From: Erwinia endophytica
Lineage (GTDB): Bacteria; Pseudomonadota; Gammaproteobacteria; Enterobacterales; Enterobacteriaceae
Assembly (NCBI RefSeq): GCF_009295515.1
Contig: NZ_RQVV01000032.1
Span: 62,001 to 126,000 of the forward strand
Reading direction: 5' to 3'
Length of the DNA stretch: 64,000 bases
Part shown: in pieces, positions 37,262 to 45,211 of the stretch
Layout: each line of letters opens with the position of its first letter
Position numbering within the stretch: the stretch's first letter is position 1
Made by a program: the position numbers and the translations under genes
The notes under the pieces: model-generated
Seen by the model: the letters and a program-made list of their open reading frames with translations, nothing else
Database searches by the model: none
Told to the model about the DNA's origin: nothing

Positions 37262-37267
37262 GAAAGG

Positions 37268-37368
37268 ACAGATTTGGTGACATGTCTCGCACAAGACTGT
37301 TACCACGGTTAGATGATCTGCCAGGATTAACTAACCTTCGAAAAAGCCACCTGCCAGGGTGGTTTTTT
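37268..37368 (+). ncRNA. RNAI-like antisense copy-number RNA
   Basis: Expected transcript of about 100 nt (pMB1 RNAI is 108) starting ACAGATTTGG. Three stem-loops can be drawn: GGTGACATGTCT-CGCACA-AGACTGTTACC, then GGTTAG ... CTAACC around TGCCAG, then a terminator GCCACC-TGCCA-GGGTGG with T6 (37346-37368). In ColE1 plasmids RNAI pairs with the RNAII primer and blocks replication. The loops differ from pMB1, as expected for a different incompatibility type, while stem pairing is kept. This argues it was functional until recently. Confidence 0.75.
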
Positions 37369-37438
37369 CGTTTACAGGGCAAGAGATTACGCGCAGAGAA
37401 AAAGGATCTCAAGAAGATCCTTTTTGAAGTGGATACGA

Positions 37439-37831
37439 TTAACGATAAAGCAGCCCTGTATTTGGGCTCCAGTCGATCCATAGACGGGGATGCTTTTCGA
37501 TACATTGAGCCTCTACGGGCATTTTATCAAAGCACAGCAGATCCGAATCTTCATCCGTTCCTCTGTCGATACGATATCCCTCACCAAAGTCCATAATTAC
37601 AACGCCATAACTGCCATCAGTGTATTTATGAGGAATCCCATATTTAGCCTGGATCATGTCCTTATTGGCTTCCCACCAGGCTATCTGACGGCTTTTCAGG
37701 TAAGGGAAATGCTTAACCAAAATCGTATTTCCATCGTGAACGGCTACAATCTCAACCGGCGTCAGGTACTGCCAGAGCAGATAACCACCGATCGCAGCCG
37801 CCACAACACCCGCAATCAGTCGCTTACTCAC
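37439..37831 (-). CDS. DUF943 family protein, candidate immunity protein
   Basis: The 130-residue product has one N-terminal membrane helix (LIAGVVAAAIGGYLLWQYL) and DUF943 blocks: VEIVAVHDGNTILVKHFPYL, IAWWEANKDMIQAKYGIP, GVVIMDFGEGYRID and LCFDKM ... CIEK. DUF943 genes in enterobacteria commonly lie beside DUF3289/PAAR effector genes. Here it overlaps the PAAR gene by 8 bp and follows it, so the pair is co-translated. The inference is that this is the inner-membrane, periplasm-facing immunity partner. Direct proof is lacking. Confidence 0.7.
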   Translation of the reverse strand: MSKRLIAGVVAAAIGGYLLWQYLTPVEIVAVHDGNTILVKHFPYLKSRQIAWWEANKDMIQAKYGIPHKYTDGSYGVVIMDFGEGYRIDRGTDEDSDLLCFDKMPVEAQCIEKHPRLWIDWSPNTGLLYR

Positions 37832-39077
37832 CCCGCCTCCCGCTGATTTCTACAGTGGCATTCATCTCGGTGATAAACGGTCTGTAGCCGTATTCATCCC
37901 AGCGCTGAAGCGTGAACCACAGCCGAAAGATACGAAATTCCCGGTATAGCGGGTTAAGTACATCATCATCATCGAGGCCAAAGTGATCCTGAATACGGTA
38001 ATGCACCTTCGCCCGGTAGCTGTCGCTGTTCACCTCCAGCGACGCCAGCGTGATATGCGTCGACCAGGTATCATGGACGGTAATCACCAGCCCGTTAGTA
38101 CGATCAACCAGGCTGTCAAACTTGGGGAGAACAGTCCGGTTTAAGTCCTTAAAGTTCCCCTTCTCGTCGAACAATTCACTCTTTTTATTCAAAGGAATGA
38201 AGCCATAATCATAGTTAATAGACTTATCCAAAACGGTTTTAATCCGCAACAACGAGCTTTGTTCTGAACGGTCATTCAGGATCTGCTCTTTCAGCGCCCT
38301 GTCCAGAAGCGGGCTGCTGTATGGCGTACCAGTGTTCTCCTGCATGTGGTCAATCATCTCGGTGATGATGTTTTTATACGGGCCGAGGAAGGAGTACAGC
38401 TTCGCCAGCTCCCGGAACTCATCAAACATCAGCCCTGCGCTTTCCTGCTTACTCACCCTCCTGACAGGTTCATCCGGCAGCATGGCCCGCTCATAAGGGG
38501 ACAAAAATGGATAAGGGTTAAGCGGCTCCTTTGCTGTTAGGGTGTACGGATTAACCTTTGTTGAGACATTATCAACATCGATACGGAAACGGTTCCTGAG
38601 CGTCAGGATATCCAGATCGCCGTGATGCATGTCCTTGGCCTGATAGTCATCCATCCGGTTCTTTGTCTGATAAATCAGGGCTGGAATGGGCATGGGTTCA
38701 AGCCCTTTCTCTTTCGCGTCAGCCAGTTTCTTCTTGCGGGCAGTCTCCTCCCGCTCTGCCACCCTGCCGGCATTACAGGTACTTTCGTACGTGTCCGTCT
38801 CGACTACGGGAATGAACCGGGCGCGACACGGGCAGGAGCTGTAGCTGTCCAGCGAACCCGCCCACTCTTTCAGCTCTCCACCGACCTCGTAAGTGTCACC
38901 CATGCCACCACAGACACGGAACCGCCCTTCATGCTTACCGCAGGTCACCGGATCGCCTGCCCTGACCTTTTGCCGCTCGATGCCGCCGATTTCGTAGGTA
39001 TCATCGGATGCGCCAGCAAGAATGCGTCCACCACAGGTAGTTTTGTCCAGGTGATACAGAAAAAATCCCTTCGCCAT
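37824..39077 (-). CDS. PAAR-domain protein with C-terminal DUF3289 region, candidate T6SS effector
   Basis: The 417-residue product starts MAKGFFLYHLDKTTCGGRIL. Its first ~100 residues form a PAAR-like domain (AGDPVTCGKHEGRFRVCGGM, GASDDTYEIGG), which tips the VgrG spike. A linker with charged residues follows (about 115-145). The C-terminal part contains NPYPFLSPYERAMLP, FDEFRELAKLYSFLGPYKNI and FRIFRLWFTLQRWDEYGYRP then FITEMNATVEISG, the DUF3289 region. No vgrG, hcp or other secretion-system gene is in the window, so it is an orphan cargo effector relying on a system elsewhere. The toxic activity of DUF3289 is not known to me. Confidence 0.7.
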   Translation of the reverse strand: MAKGFFLYHLDKTTCGGRILAGASDDTYEIGGIERQKVRAGDPVTCGKHEGRFRVCGGMGDTYEVGGELKEWAGSLDSYSSCPCRARFIPVVETDTYESTCNAGRVAEREETARKKKLADAKEKGLEPMPIPALIYQTKNRMDDYQAKDMHHGDLDILTLRNRFRIDVDNVSTKVNPYTLTAKEPLNPYPFLSPYERAMLPDEPVRRVSKQESAGLMFDEFRELAKLYSFLGPYKNIITEMIDHMQENTGTPYSSPLLDRALKEQILNDRSEQSSLLRIKTVLDKSINYDYGFIPLNKKSELFDEKGNFKDLNRTVLPKFDSLVDRTNGLVITVHDTWSTHITLASLEVNSDSYRAKVHYRIQDHFGLDDDDVLNPLYREFRIFRLWFTLQRWDEYGYRPFITEMNATVEISGRRGE

Positions 39078-39498
39078 AATCCCTCATGAATGAAATGGGT
39101 ATAAAACCAGCGCATAATACAGGAATACCAGTTTAAACCAAATCACCCGTTTCAGGTTGAGCCAGTCAGTACAGCGTCAGGATGCGACCTGCCTGGAAGG
39201 GACGTAGCCCGATGCGGCCACTATTTCACAGATGCCCAGCTTTTTACCTGAGTACTGCGCTATTACCAGGTAAGATAAAAATTGATAGCTGACATTACTC
39301 GTCAAAACACTTTACTAAGTCTGCTTCCCTCGCGTAGAGACAGCAACAAAACCTTCCACCTTTCCCTGCTTGCTCCAACCATGCAGGCGTAGCAAAATGC
39401 CAGAGAGGCTATTTCGACGGGGAGAAAAGGGGCCACGTATTGCCACCTGCCTCCCCTTCCTTTCGGTAAGGCGATTGCGTAAAAGGCGAATGTAGCAG
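39078..39498. other. Non-coding stretch between the effector and satellite modules
   Basis: This 421-bp divergent spacer contains a 7-bp inverted repeat TTACCTG (39244-39250) / CAGGTAA (39267-39273), flanked by TTTT and AAAA and resembling a bidirectional terminator or operator. It presumably holds the promoters of the PAAR gene (minus) and of the 252-residue gene (plus). No reading frame is convincing. Confidence 0.45.
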
Positions 39499-40257
39499 AT
39501 GAGTAATTTTTTATCCCCATTACCCAGCTATTCTCTGGACAGAGCAGCACAGATGTTATGCGCGCACGGGGCAAGTTGCACCAGCGAGGATTTGCTGACG
39601 CTCTGGAAAGAAGCCTATATTGAGCTGTGTTTTTATCTGCCTGATTATATCGCCTGCGAAAACGTACCAGCACCCGGTACGGGCAGACAGGTTTTGCTTT
39701 CGGTAACCCCGACAAGTTTTCATGTTTTTTGGGAATCGGTAGATTACGACTTTCCCCCAAATGATTATGCGATGCTTTACGTCAAAGAGTATGGCTCCAC
39801 AGATAGCTATACGGAGCGCAAACTGTACGTTTCGATATCTCCTGATTATTCCGTTTACGATGACCACGGCCAGCGATTGAGCGCGGTACTTTCTCTCACC
39901 TATGGTTTAGACGGTCTTTCTATTCCCGGTAAGGAACTGGAGAAAGTTTTTCGCTTTCTGACACAGCCTAACAGCGGTGATCCTTCTGCAGAGTATAAGC
40001 CGGTATCAGCGAAAACCATCAACTATCTGGCGACAGCACTAAAGGCTTTTATTCATATCCATTACGGGGCCGATGTTGCCGAGAACCTGCGTAAATACCT
40101 TGAGGATCCCACCAGCGAGATACGGAAAGATTTTGCCGATAAAGAGATAAAAGCGCCGGGCGGGAAAGCGTTGGCCGGACACCTGAAAGATATTCTTATC
40201 GAGGTTTTACCCTCCATCGAGAAAACAGACGTGGAAAGCGGATCTGATAACGAGTAA
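39499..40257 (+). CDS. Island protein of unknown function
   Basis: Product of 252 residues, soluble, acidic C-terminus. It begins MSNFLSPLPSYSLDRAAQML, then CAHGASCTSEDLLTLWKEAY, a layout like satellite/prophage proteins that open with a short helix-turn-helix-like element. The C-terminal half has PVSAKTINYLATALKAFIHI and SEIRKDFADKEIKAPGGKAL. No catalytic motif seen. It lies 104 bp upstream of the AlpA-like regulator in the slot where P4-like islands often carry a conserved hypothetical or accessory gene. Confidence 0.6.
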   Translation: MSNFLSPLPSYSLDRAAQMLCAHGASCTSEDLLTLWKEAYIELCFYLPDYIACENVPAPGTGRQVLLSVTPTSFHVFWESVDYDFPPNDYAMLYVKEYGSTDSYTERKLYVSISPDYSVYDDHGQRLSAVLSLTYGLDGLSIPGKELEKVFRFLTQPNSGDPSAEYKPVSAKTINYLATALKAFIHIHYGADVAENLRKYLEDPTSEIRKDFADKEIKAPGGKALAGHLKDILIEVLPSIEKTDVESGSDNE

Positions 40258-40266
40258 CCACCCTTA

Positions 40267-40307
40267 CTGGAATATTCCTGATATTCCGACGCATTAGAAT
40301 ATTCCAG
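40267..40307. promoter_or_regulatory. Perfect 11-bp inverted repeat, probable operator
   Basis: CTGGAATATTC (40267-40277) and GAATATTCCAG (40297-40307) around a 19-bp spacer. Each arm is itself close to the palindrome GGAATATTCC, and a third partial copy, GATATTCC, lies between. There is no T-tract, so it is not a terminator. It sits 55-95 bp before the AlpA-like gene, a natural place for an operator bound by that regulator or by a helper phage factor. Confidence 0.6.
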
Positions 40308-40361
40308 AACGCCATTCAATAACCTGCGATTACTCCATAGCAATCAATAGGAAGTAATCGC

Positions 40362-40580
40362 ATGAACTCGCAAGAATTCACCTTTCCCACCAACGGGAAC
40401 GCACGTCCTAAAAGCGTTGCGCGTTACCTGGCTGTGCATATCAGCACACTATGGCGCTACGCCAAACTTAACCCAGACTTCCCCAAACCACGAAAGCTTA
40501 CGGACGGCGTAACAGTCTTTGATGCTGCTGACGTGCGCCAGTGGAACGAAAAGCGCAAAGAGGGGGCAGAGCATGCTTAA
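40362..40580 (+). CDS. AlpA-family transcriptional regulator / excisionase-like protein
   Basis: A 72-residue protein with a winged helix-turn-helix of the MerR/AlpA fold: RPKSVARYLAVHISTLWRYA (about 16-35), then NPDFPKPRKLTDGVTVFDAA and a C-terminal DVRQWNEKRKEG. AlpA-like proteins activate integrase or late genes of P4-type satellites. AGGAAG precedes the ATG. Its last codons overlap the putative N-terminal frame of the primase gene, so the two are coupled. Confidence 0.8.
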   Translation: MNSQEFTFPTNGNARPKSVARYLAVHISTLWRYAKLNPDFPKPRKLTDGVTVFDAADVRQWNEKRKEGAEHA

Positions 40581-40712
40581 CGCTACCGTGTCTACCCCCT
40601 GCCCGGCTGCTGGTAATAATCAATTATCAGAGACTTTATTTAACGTTTTTTCACAAGCAAATACAAAGGGAACGGCTCAACGTCTTCCAGACTCAGACGA
40701 ATCGAAAAGCAG
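40573..40712 (+). pseudogene. Probable frameshifted N-terminus of the DUF927 primase/helicase
   Basis: The frame starting ATG 40573 (MLNATVSTPCPAAGNNQLSE) overlaps the AlpA-like stop, as expected for the coupled start of the replication gene. Its homologous continuation, RLRRIEKQLGVPLEEAQ, lies in another frame. That second frame is open only from 40644 and lacks a good start until a TTG at 40713. A one- or two-base indel between about 40645 and 40690 would join them. Either the gene is frameshifted, or the large protein begins at a weak internal start. Confidence 0.45.
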
Positions 40713-43616
40713 TTGGGCGTACCACTTGAGGAAGCTCAGGTTTATGAAAATCATCCGGCGATGGTCAACATGCCTGATGGCGAATATGCCGCTAACAGAC
40801 GTACCCGGCGCATGTTGCGGAAAAAAAACGGTATTGATGCAAAAAGACTGCGCGATCTGGAGGGGCAAAAAATGAGTGGATTTAATTACCTGATGGAGCA
40901 GGGGCAAAAACGCACCCCTGCCCGGTTTACTGCTAACGTCTTTTCTGGCCTTTGCAACGCCATCTTAGCGCACCGTGTAGATATTTCCATCACACCAGAA
41001 ATGACAAAAGCAGAGCGCCGGAAAGAGAAAGAAAAACTATGGTGGTTCTCGCCACCGACAAAAGAAGCCGGGCAGCGGCGTATTGTGTCAAATATGGCGG
41101 CGTGTGCGTTTGGCGGAGCTGATATTGACGACAGCACCCCCGGTGCAATCCAGATGCTGATATCTGTGTTAAAACACTATTCCATGCTGGTGTACCAAAC
41201 AGCAAGCCATACCGCAGAAAAGCCACGCCTGCGCATCGTGCCGGAGTTTTCCCGACTGGTGGAACCGGAAGAACGCCGGACAACTGGCGAGGCTGTAGAA
41301 ACGTTACTGATGCAGAAAGCTGGCTTTACGGTTGCCAGCATTGACGGCGATACATCCCGATGGGTACGCGGCGGCGATTACATTGTTTTTGATCGCAGTG
41401 TGTACAGTGCACAAAGTTATCACTATTGCCCTGACATAAAGGCCGAAGTATCCACGTTTGATGGTGAGGTAATCAACGTTGACACGCTCCTCCTGCCCGT
41501 AACAACGCCGGAAGCTAAAAAGCCCACCAGCACCAACAAAGGGAAGAAAAACGCTCAGGAGGCCGTAGCGGTCGATTCCGATCCATTCCCGGCGATGCCG
41601 GACGAGTTCACTGTATGCGATTTGCGTAGTGCGCTCAGTTTTCCCAAATGGCAGAACCCAAGCGACGATTACGAAACATGGGTAGCTAACGGTATTCGCC
41701 TAGCCTCGCTGAAAAGCACTGAATACGAGGACGATGCAAAAGCGTTATGGCTGGAATATAGCGCCCGTTCTCCGGCATACAGGGAAGATTACACCGAAGA
41801 AAAATGGGAGAGTTTCACTGCTGATCGTTCCAGCTACAGAGGTATTTTTGCAGATTCGCAGGCTATGGGCTGGGAGAATGAAGCGACCAAACGCGCTGCT
41901 GCCCGTCTGCAACCACGGATAGAGGCCAGAACCAACGGCCTTTACCATATCACGCCAAAAGTTAACAAGCAGACCGGAGAGATCGAAGAACCCGCCGTGT
42001 GGATGTGTTCTCCCCTTGATGTAATCGGACGTGGTACAGATAGATCCGAAGAATACCTGATCCTTTCGTGGACGTGTAACGGGCGCAAAGTGACAGAAGC
42101 GCTCCCGCTCTGTGACATTGGCGAACGCGATGGCTGGCGGCGAATGAAAGCTGGTGGGCTAAACGTGACGACAAAAACCAGTATCCGGGCAGTGCTGGGG
42201 GATTATCTGCAACTGCACGGCAATTCGACCCGCTGGAATGTGGCAAAAACCACAGGCTGGCAGTATGGCGCGTACATCATGCCCGATAGCGAGATCATCG
42301 GCGCACCATCCCAGCCCGTTATTTTTTGCGGTCACTCCGCAACAGCACAGGGCTACACAGTGAAAGGCACCCCGGAAAGCTGGCGCGATAACGTAGCACG
42401 GCTGATAGCCGGTAATCCATCAATGGTAACAGCAATCGCGGCAGCGTTCGCCGCTCCCATGCTGACGCTGGTGGGTGCTGACGGTTTCGGCATTCACTTT
42501 TATGAGCAATCCAGCGCAGGTAAGACGACTACGGCCAACGCCGCCGCCAGTCTTTACGGATCGCCGGATAAAACAAAACTCACCTGGTACGGAACAGCGT
42601 TAGGCATGGTCAACGAGGCAGCGGCGCACAATGACGGGTTTATGTCACTGGATGAAATCAGCCAGAGTACCCGCCGCCGTGATGTAGCAGAGTCGGCGTA
42701 TGCGCTGTTTAACGGCGTAGGTAAGTTACAGGGGCGCAGGGATGGCGGTAACCGGGATATATTACGTTTCACCACTGTAGTCCTCAGCACTGGCGAAACG
42801 GACTTAGAGAGTTTTATCCGTGAGGACGGTGGCAGTGTCAACGCCGGGCAACTGGTACGCCTGCTGAATATTCCGCTGACAAGAGCCACCAGCTACCACA
42901 CCCTGCCCGATGGTAAGGCACACGCTGACGCACTGAAAACAGCCTACCAGAGTCACTACGGGACAGCAGGTCGTAAATGGGTAAGTATGTTGGCTGAAAG
43001 TCCAAAAATGGTACAGGAGGCTGTAGCGGCGGCAAAACAACGGTGGAAAGCGCTAATTCCTGCACAGGCAAGCGAACAGGCCGGGCGCGTTGCGGATTGT
43101 TTCGCCATTCTGGAAGCGGCGCTTATGCTATCCCTTCAGTTGACAGGGTGGGCGGCTACAGATTGCCAGGCAGCGGTAGAGCATACATTTAAAAACTGGT
43201 TAGGCATTTACGGCACCGCAAATCGTGAACGGGTTCAACTGGTAGAGATGGTAGAAAACTTCCTGCTGGTGAACGAAAACCGTTTTGATTTGGCCTGTGA
43301 ATCGGACGCTTATCCGTGGACGACAGACAAAAATAGACGTGCTGGATGGCTGGTGCCAAATAGTTCGCCGGATGGTCGAAACGTCTATTACGTCCTGCCC
43401 AGCATACTCAAAACAGAGGTAATACCGGGTAAAGAACCGCTAAACGCTGTAAAAATAATGCATGAGGAAGGTGTTTTATGGAAAAAGGATAAGCGCTCTT
43501 TCCAATCCTTAACGCCCCGAATTAACGGCCACCAGTACCGAACTTATGCGCTAATGCTGGTTCCGATTGTAGATGAAGAGGAAGCAGAAACCCAGCCAGA
43601 AACGGACAAAATTTAA
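40713..43616 (+). CDS. DUF927-type primase/helicase of a P4-like satellite
   Basis: A 967-residue replication protein. The N-terminal part carries an acidic block FGGADIDDSTPGA (near residue 134) and PRLRIVPEFSR, in keeping with a primase-like region. The C-terminal DUF927 helicase domain has Walker A SSAGKTTTANAA (about 600) and Walker B GFMSLDEIS (about 641), then RDILRFTTVVLSTGETDLES. Such proteins combine primase and helicase activity for the element's own replication, as P4 alpha does. A strong terminator follows. The TTG start at 40713 is provisional because of the possible frameshift just upstream. Confidence 0.78.
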   Translation: MGVPLEEAQVYENHPAMVNMPDGEYAANRRTRRMLRKKNGIDAKRLRDLEGQKMSGFNYLMEQGQKRTPARFTANVFSGLCNAILAHRVDISITPEMTKAERRKEKEKLWWFSPPTKEAGQRRIVSNMAACAFGGADIDDSTPGAIQMLISVLKHYSMLVYQTASHTAEKPRLRIVPEFSRLVEPEERRTTGEAVETLLMQKAGFTVASIDGDTSRWVRGGDYIVFDRSVYSAQSYHYCPDIKAEVSTFDGEVINVDTLLLPVTTPEAKKPTSTNKGKKNAQEAVAVDSDPFPAMPDEFTVCDLRSALSFPKWQNPSDDYETWVANGIRLASLKSTEYEDDAKALWLEYSARSPAYREDYTEEKWESFTADRSSYRGIFADSQAMGWENEATKRAAARLQPRIEARTNGLYHITPKVNKQTGEIEEPAVWMCSPLDVIGRGTDRSEEYLILSWTCNGRKVTEALPLCDIGERDGWRRMKAGGLNVTTKTSIRAVLGDYLQLHGNSTRWNVAKTTGWQYGAYIMPDSEIIGAPSQPVIFCGHSATAQGYTVKGTPESWRDNVARLIAGNPSMVTAIAAAFAAPMLTLVGADGFGIHFYEQSSAGKTTTANAAASLYGSPDKTKLTWYGTALGMVNEAAAHNDGFMSLDEISQSTRRRDVAESAYALFNGVGKLQGRRDGGNRDILRFTTVVLSTGETDLESFIREDGGSVNAGQLVRLLNIPLTRATSYHTLPDGKAHADALKTAYQSHYGTAGRKWVSMLAESPKMVQEAVAAAKQRWKALIPAQASEQAGRVADCFAILEAALMLSLQLTGWAATDCQAAVEHTFKNWLGIYGTANRERVQLVEMVENFLLVNENRFDLACESDAYPWTTDKNRRAGWLVPNSSPDGRNVYYVLPSILKTEVIPGKEPLNAVKIMHEEGVLWKKDKRSFQSLTPRINGHQYRTYALMLVPIVDEEEAETQPETDKI

Positions 43617-43623
43617 CCTTAAC

Positions 43624-43655
43624 GCCTGCACTTCTCACGATTTGCAGGCTTTTTT
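43624..43655 (+). terminator. Terminator after the primase/helicase gene
   Basis: GCCTGCA (43624-43630) / TGCAGGC (43643-43649) followed by T6, 8 bp after the stop codon. Confidence 0.88.
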
Positions 43656-44202
43656 ATGAAACATGTGATTTTTTACAACATATCACGCCTATTACCCTGT
43701 CAAAAAAATAGAATATTTCTCTGTGAAACAGCTTAATCAAATTGCGTTTCAGCTATATGTTTTGATGAGAACCAGGCGTACCAAGGCTTAGAGGGGTACC
43801 GAGACAGCGAAACAACTGAAACAGCGTTTTCGAGCCTACATGTATAATAGAGTTTTTAGTTTTAGTGGTGTGTAGACCTGCATAAGGCATCCAAATAGAG
43901 AACCGTAAACCCCCATTCGTGATCGCGTTTTGCCGTATCAAAATGTTGAGAAATGTTGAGGTGCATAAAACACATAGCAAAACGTAGACCGTCGATGATT
44001 GAATTATCCCCCACCCGGTTCCTTACCATTCAGCCAGTATAATTTTTGAGCACTTCGTTTTTCGTTGTACCCAAGGGTGTACCCAAACGAAAAACGCATT
44101 ATCAACAAACCAGTAAATAAAAGGATTTAACGCATTTACTCAATGAGCAGATTCAATCGAGTGAATAATCAATAAGATTCACCCACTATCAAAAACCTAC
44201 GC

Positions 44203-44228
44203 AGCCCGCATTTAGTCGGGCTTTTTTT
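44203..44228 (+). terminator. Hairpin resembling the yicC terminator, at the island junction
   Basis: AGCCCG-CATTTAGT-CGGGCT followed by T6. No coding sequence ends nearby, so it probably came along as part of a duplicated attachment region rather than serving a local gene. Confidence 0.7.
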
Positions 44229-44289
44229 GTGCTCAACAACTATCATTCATTAAGAAGCAACAAAGCGCATGATTATCGTGTCCCCAAAG

Positions 44290-44330
44290 GTGTACCCATT
44301 ACGATTAAGGCAAAGGTGATTGGGTACACC
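44290..44330. repeat. Integrase arm-type repeats upstream of the degenerate integrase
   Basis: GTGTACCCAT and inverted TGGGTACACC, placed 30-70 bp before the pseudo-integrase start. Same words and relative orientation as at 33355-33407, with a decayed first copy (GTGTCCCCAAAG). Confidence 0.6.
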
Positions 44331-44357
44331 ACAACATTCAATACTCAGGACTTCACG

Positions 44358-44734
44358 ATGCCAAGCAGATCCGGGCATGGATAAAGGCAGGAGAGCGATT
44401 TGAAGGGCGCTCAGACGGCAACGGACTTTATCTCTCCTACCGGAAAAACTATCAGATGCCGGTCTGACGCTTCAGGTATAAATTTGCTGGAAAGTCACGA
44501 GTAATGATGATCGGTTCCTATGCCGAGTTATCGTTAGCCGAAGCTCTGGAGAACATGGAGCAGGAAAAGCACGCGCTTCGAGTACCAGCACTTGCCGCCG
44601 AACACTTTGAGCGCCAAATTTCAGGGCGCTGGAAGCATCTCGATATTCTGCGCCGCCGCATCGACAAGGACATAAATCCGTCTATCGGTCACATGAAGGT
44701 AGAGGACGTGAAACTCCGCCCCATTGACGTGTAG
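44358..44734 (+). pseudogene. Degenerate second P4-type integrase
   Basis: Starts ATGCCAAGCAGATCC and then aligns with the intact integrase: IRAWIKAGERFEGRSDGNGL, RFRYKFAGKSRVMMIGSYAE and HFERQISGRWKHLDILRRRI then DKDINPSIGHMKVEDV. Defects: an early deletion shifts frame after the start, a TGA replaces the Trp codon of the VWRFRY block (about 44466), an internal deletion removes about 30 residues after SLAEA, and a stop ends it at 44734 before the whole catalytic domain. The transposase remnant follows immediately, so the 3' half was probably lost with that insertion. Confidence 0.85.
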
Positions 44735-44752
44735 TGATGTGATGGACGCCCC

Positions 44753-45211
44753 TCCTAAGGTAGTCAGTGCCATACTTTTACTGACTGCATTAATCCGGGA
44801 GTAACATCACATGAACACGATCAGAGTTGTTGGTATCGATATCGCCAAATCTGTATTTCAGGTATGCATCTGGAATGTTGATGGATCCGTCATGGAATAA
44901 AAAAATCTCACGTTCCAAATTGCTGGATACCATCCGACAGTTCGAACCCTATACACTTATTGCGATGGAGGCCTGTGCTACTTCTCATTTCTGGGGGCGA
45001 ACCTTCGCCGCTATGGGTTATTCCGTCAGACTTATCCGGCACAACACGTGAAAGCTTTTGTCCGCAGCCAGAAGAATGATGCCAATGATGCGCTGACAAT
45101 TTGTGAAACTGCATTCCGCCCTGGTATTCACTTTGTTTCGGTTAAAACCACGGAACAACAGGATATCAAGGCGCTTCGAAATACACGCCAACTGATGGTT
45201 GAGCTCCTTTG
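44753..45211 (+). pseudogene. Broken IS110-group transposase and left end
   Basis: The start MNTIRVVGIDIAKSVFQVCI at 44811 has CGGGAG upstream. A stop comes after VMEation of about 29 codons (VDGSVME then TAA). The homologous sequence continues in other frames: NKKISRSKLLDTIRQFEPYT, AMEACATSHFWGRTFAAMGY, then after a one-base loss HVKAFVRSQKNDANDAL and ALRNTRQLMVE. It ends abruptly near 45211, about a third of normal length. The leader contains AGTCAGT ... ACTGACT (44761-44787), probably part of the IS110 guide-RNA-encoding left end. It is a different subgroup from the intact copy at 35813. Confidence 0.8.

Larger units (their letters stand above)
37050..37412. other. ColE1/pMB1-type plasmid origin region embedded in the chromosome
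   Basis: About 300 bp align by eye with the pMB1/ColE1 origin. Matches include GGTAACTATC, AGACACGAC, AGAGTTCTTGAAGTGGTG, GCGGCTACACT, GATTACGCGCAGA and AAAAAGGATCTCAAGAAGAT. The RNAII promoter (minus strand) is intact: TTGAGA 37412-37407 and TAATCT 37389-37384 with a 17-bp spacer; RNAII would start near 37375. At the far end CCATAAAAACCGACG (about 37050-37065) resembles the sequence by the pMB1 replication start. The interval from there to the RNAII start is roughly 320 bp, against about 500 bp in pMB1 from memory, so a central part of RNAII appears deleted or diverged. No rom, mob or cer was seen. Confidence 0.85.
43656..44357. other. Non-coding right end of the island with repeats and hairpin
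   Basis: About 700 bp without a credible gene. It contains TGAAACA-type repeats (43723-43826), an isolated integrase arm pair GTTGTACCCAAGG/GTGTACCCAA (44064-44086), a flank like that downstream of yicC (44181-44209), the hairpin at 44203-44228 and a second arm set at 44290-44330. The order hairpin, arms, integrase start repeats the layout at 33288-33435, which marks the junction between two integrated elements. Confidence 0.6.

Noticed and set aside
37070-37312. 80-codon plus-strand frame and a 62-codon minus-strand frame
   Set aside because: They lie over the ColE1-type RNAI/RNAII region, which explains the sequence as a replication-control RNA locus rather than protein coding.
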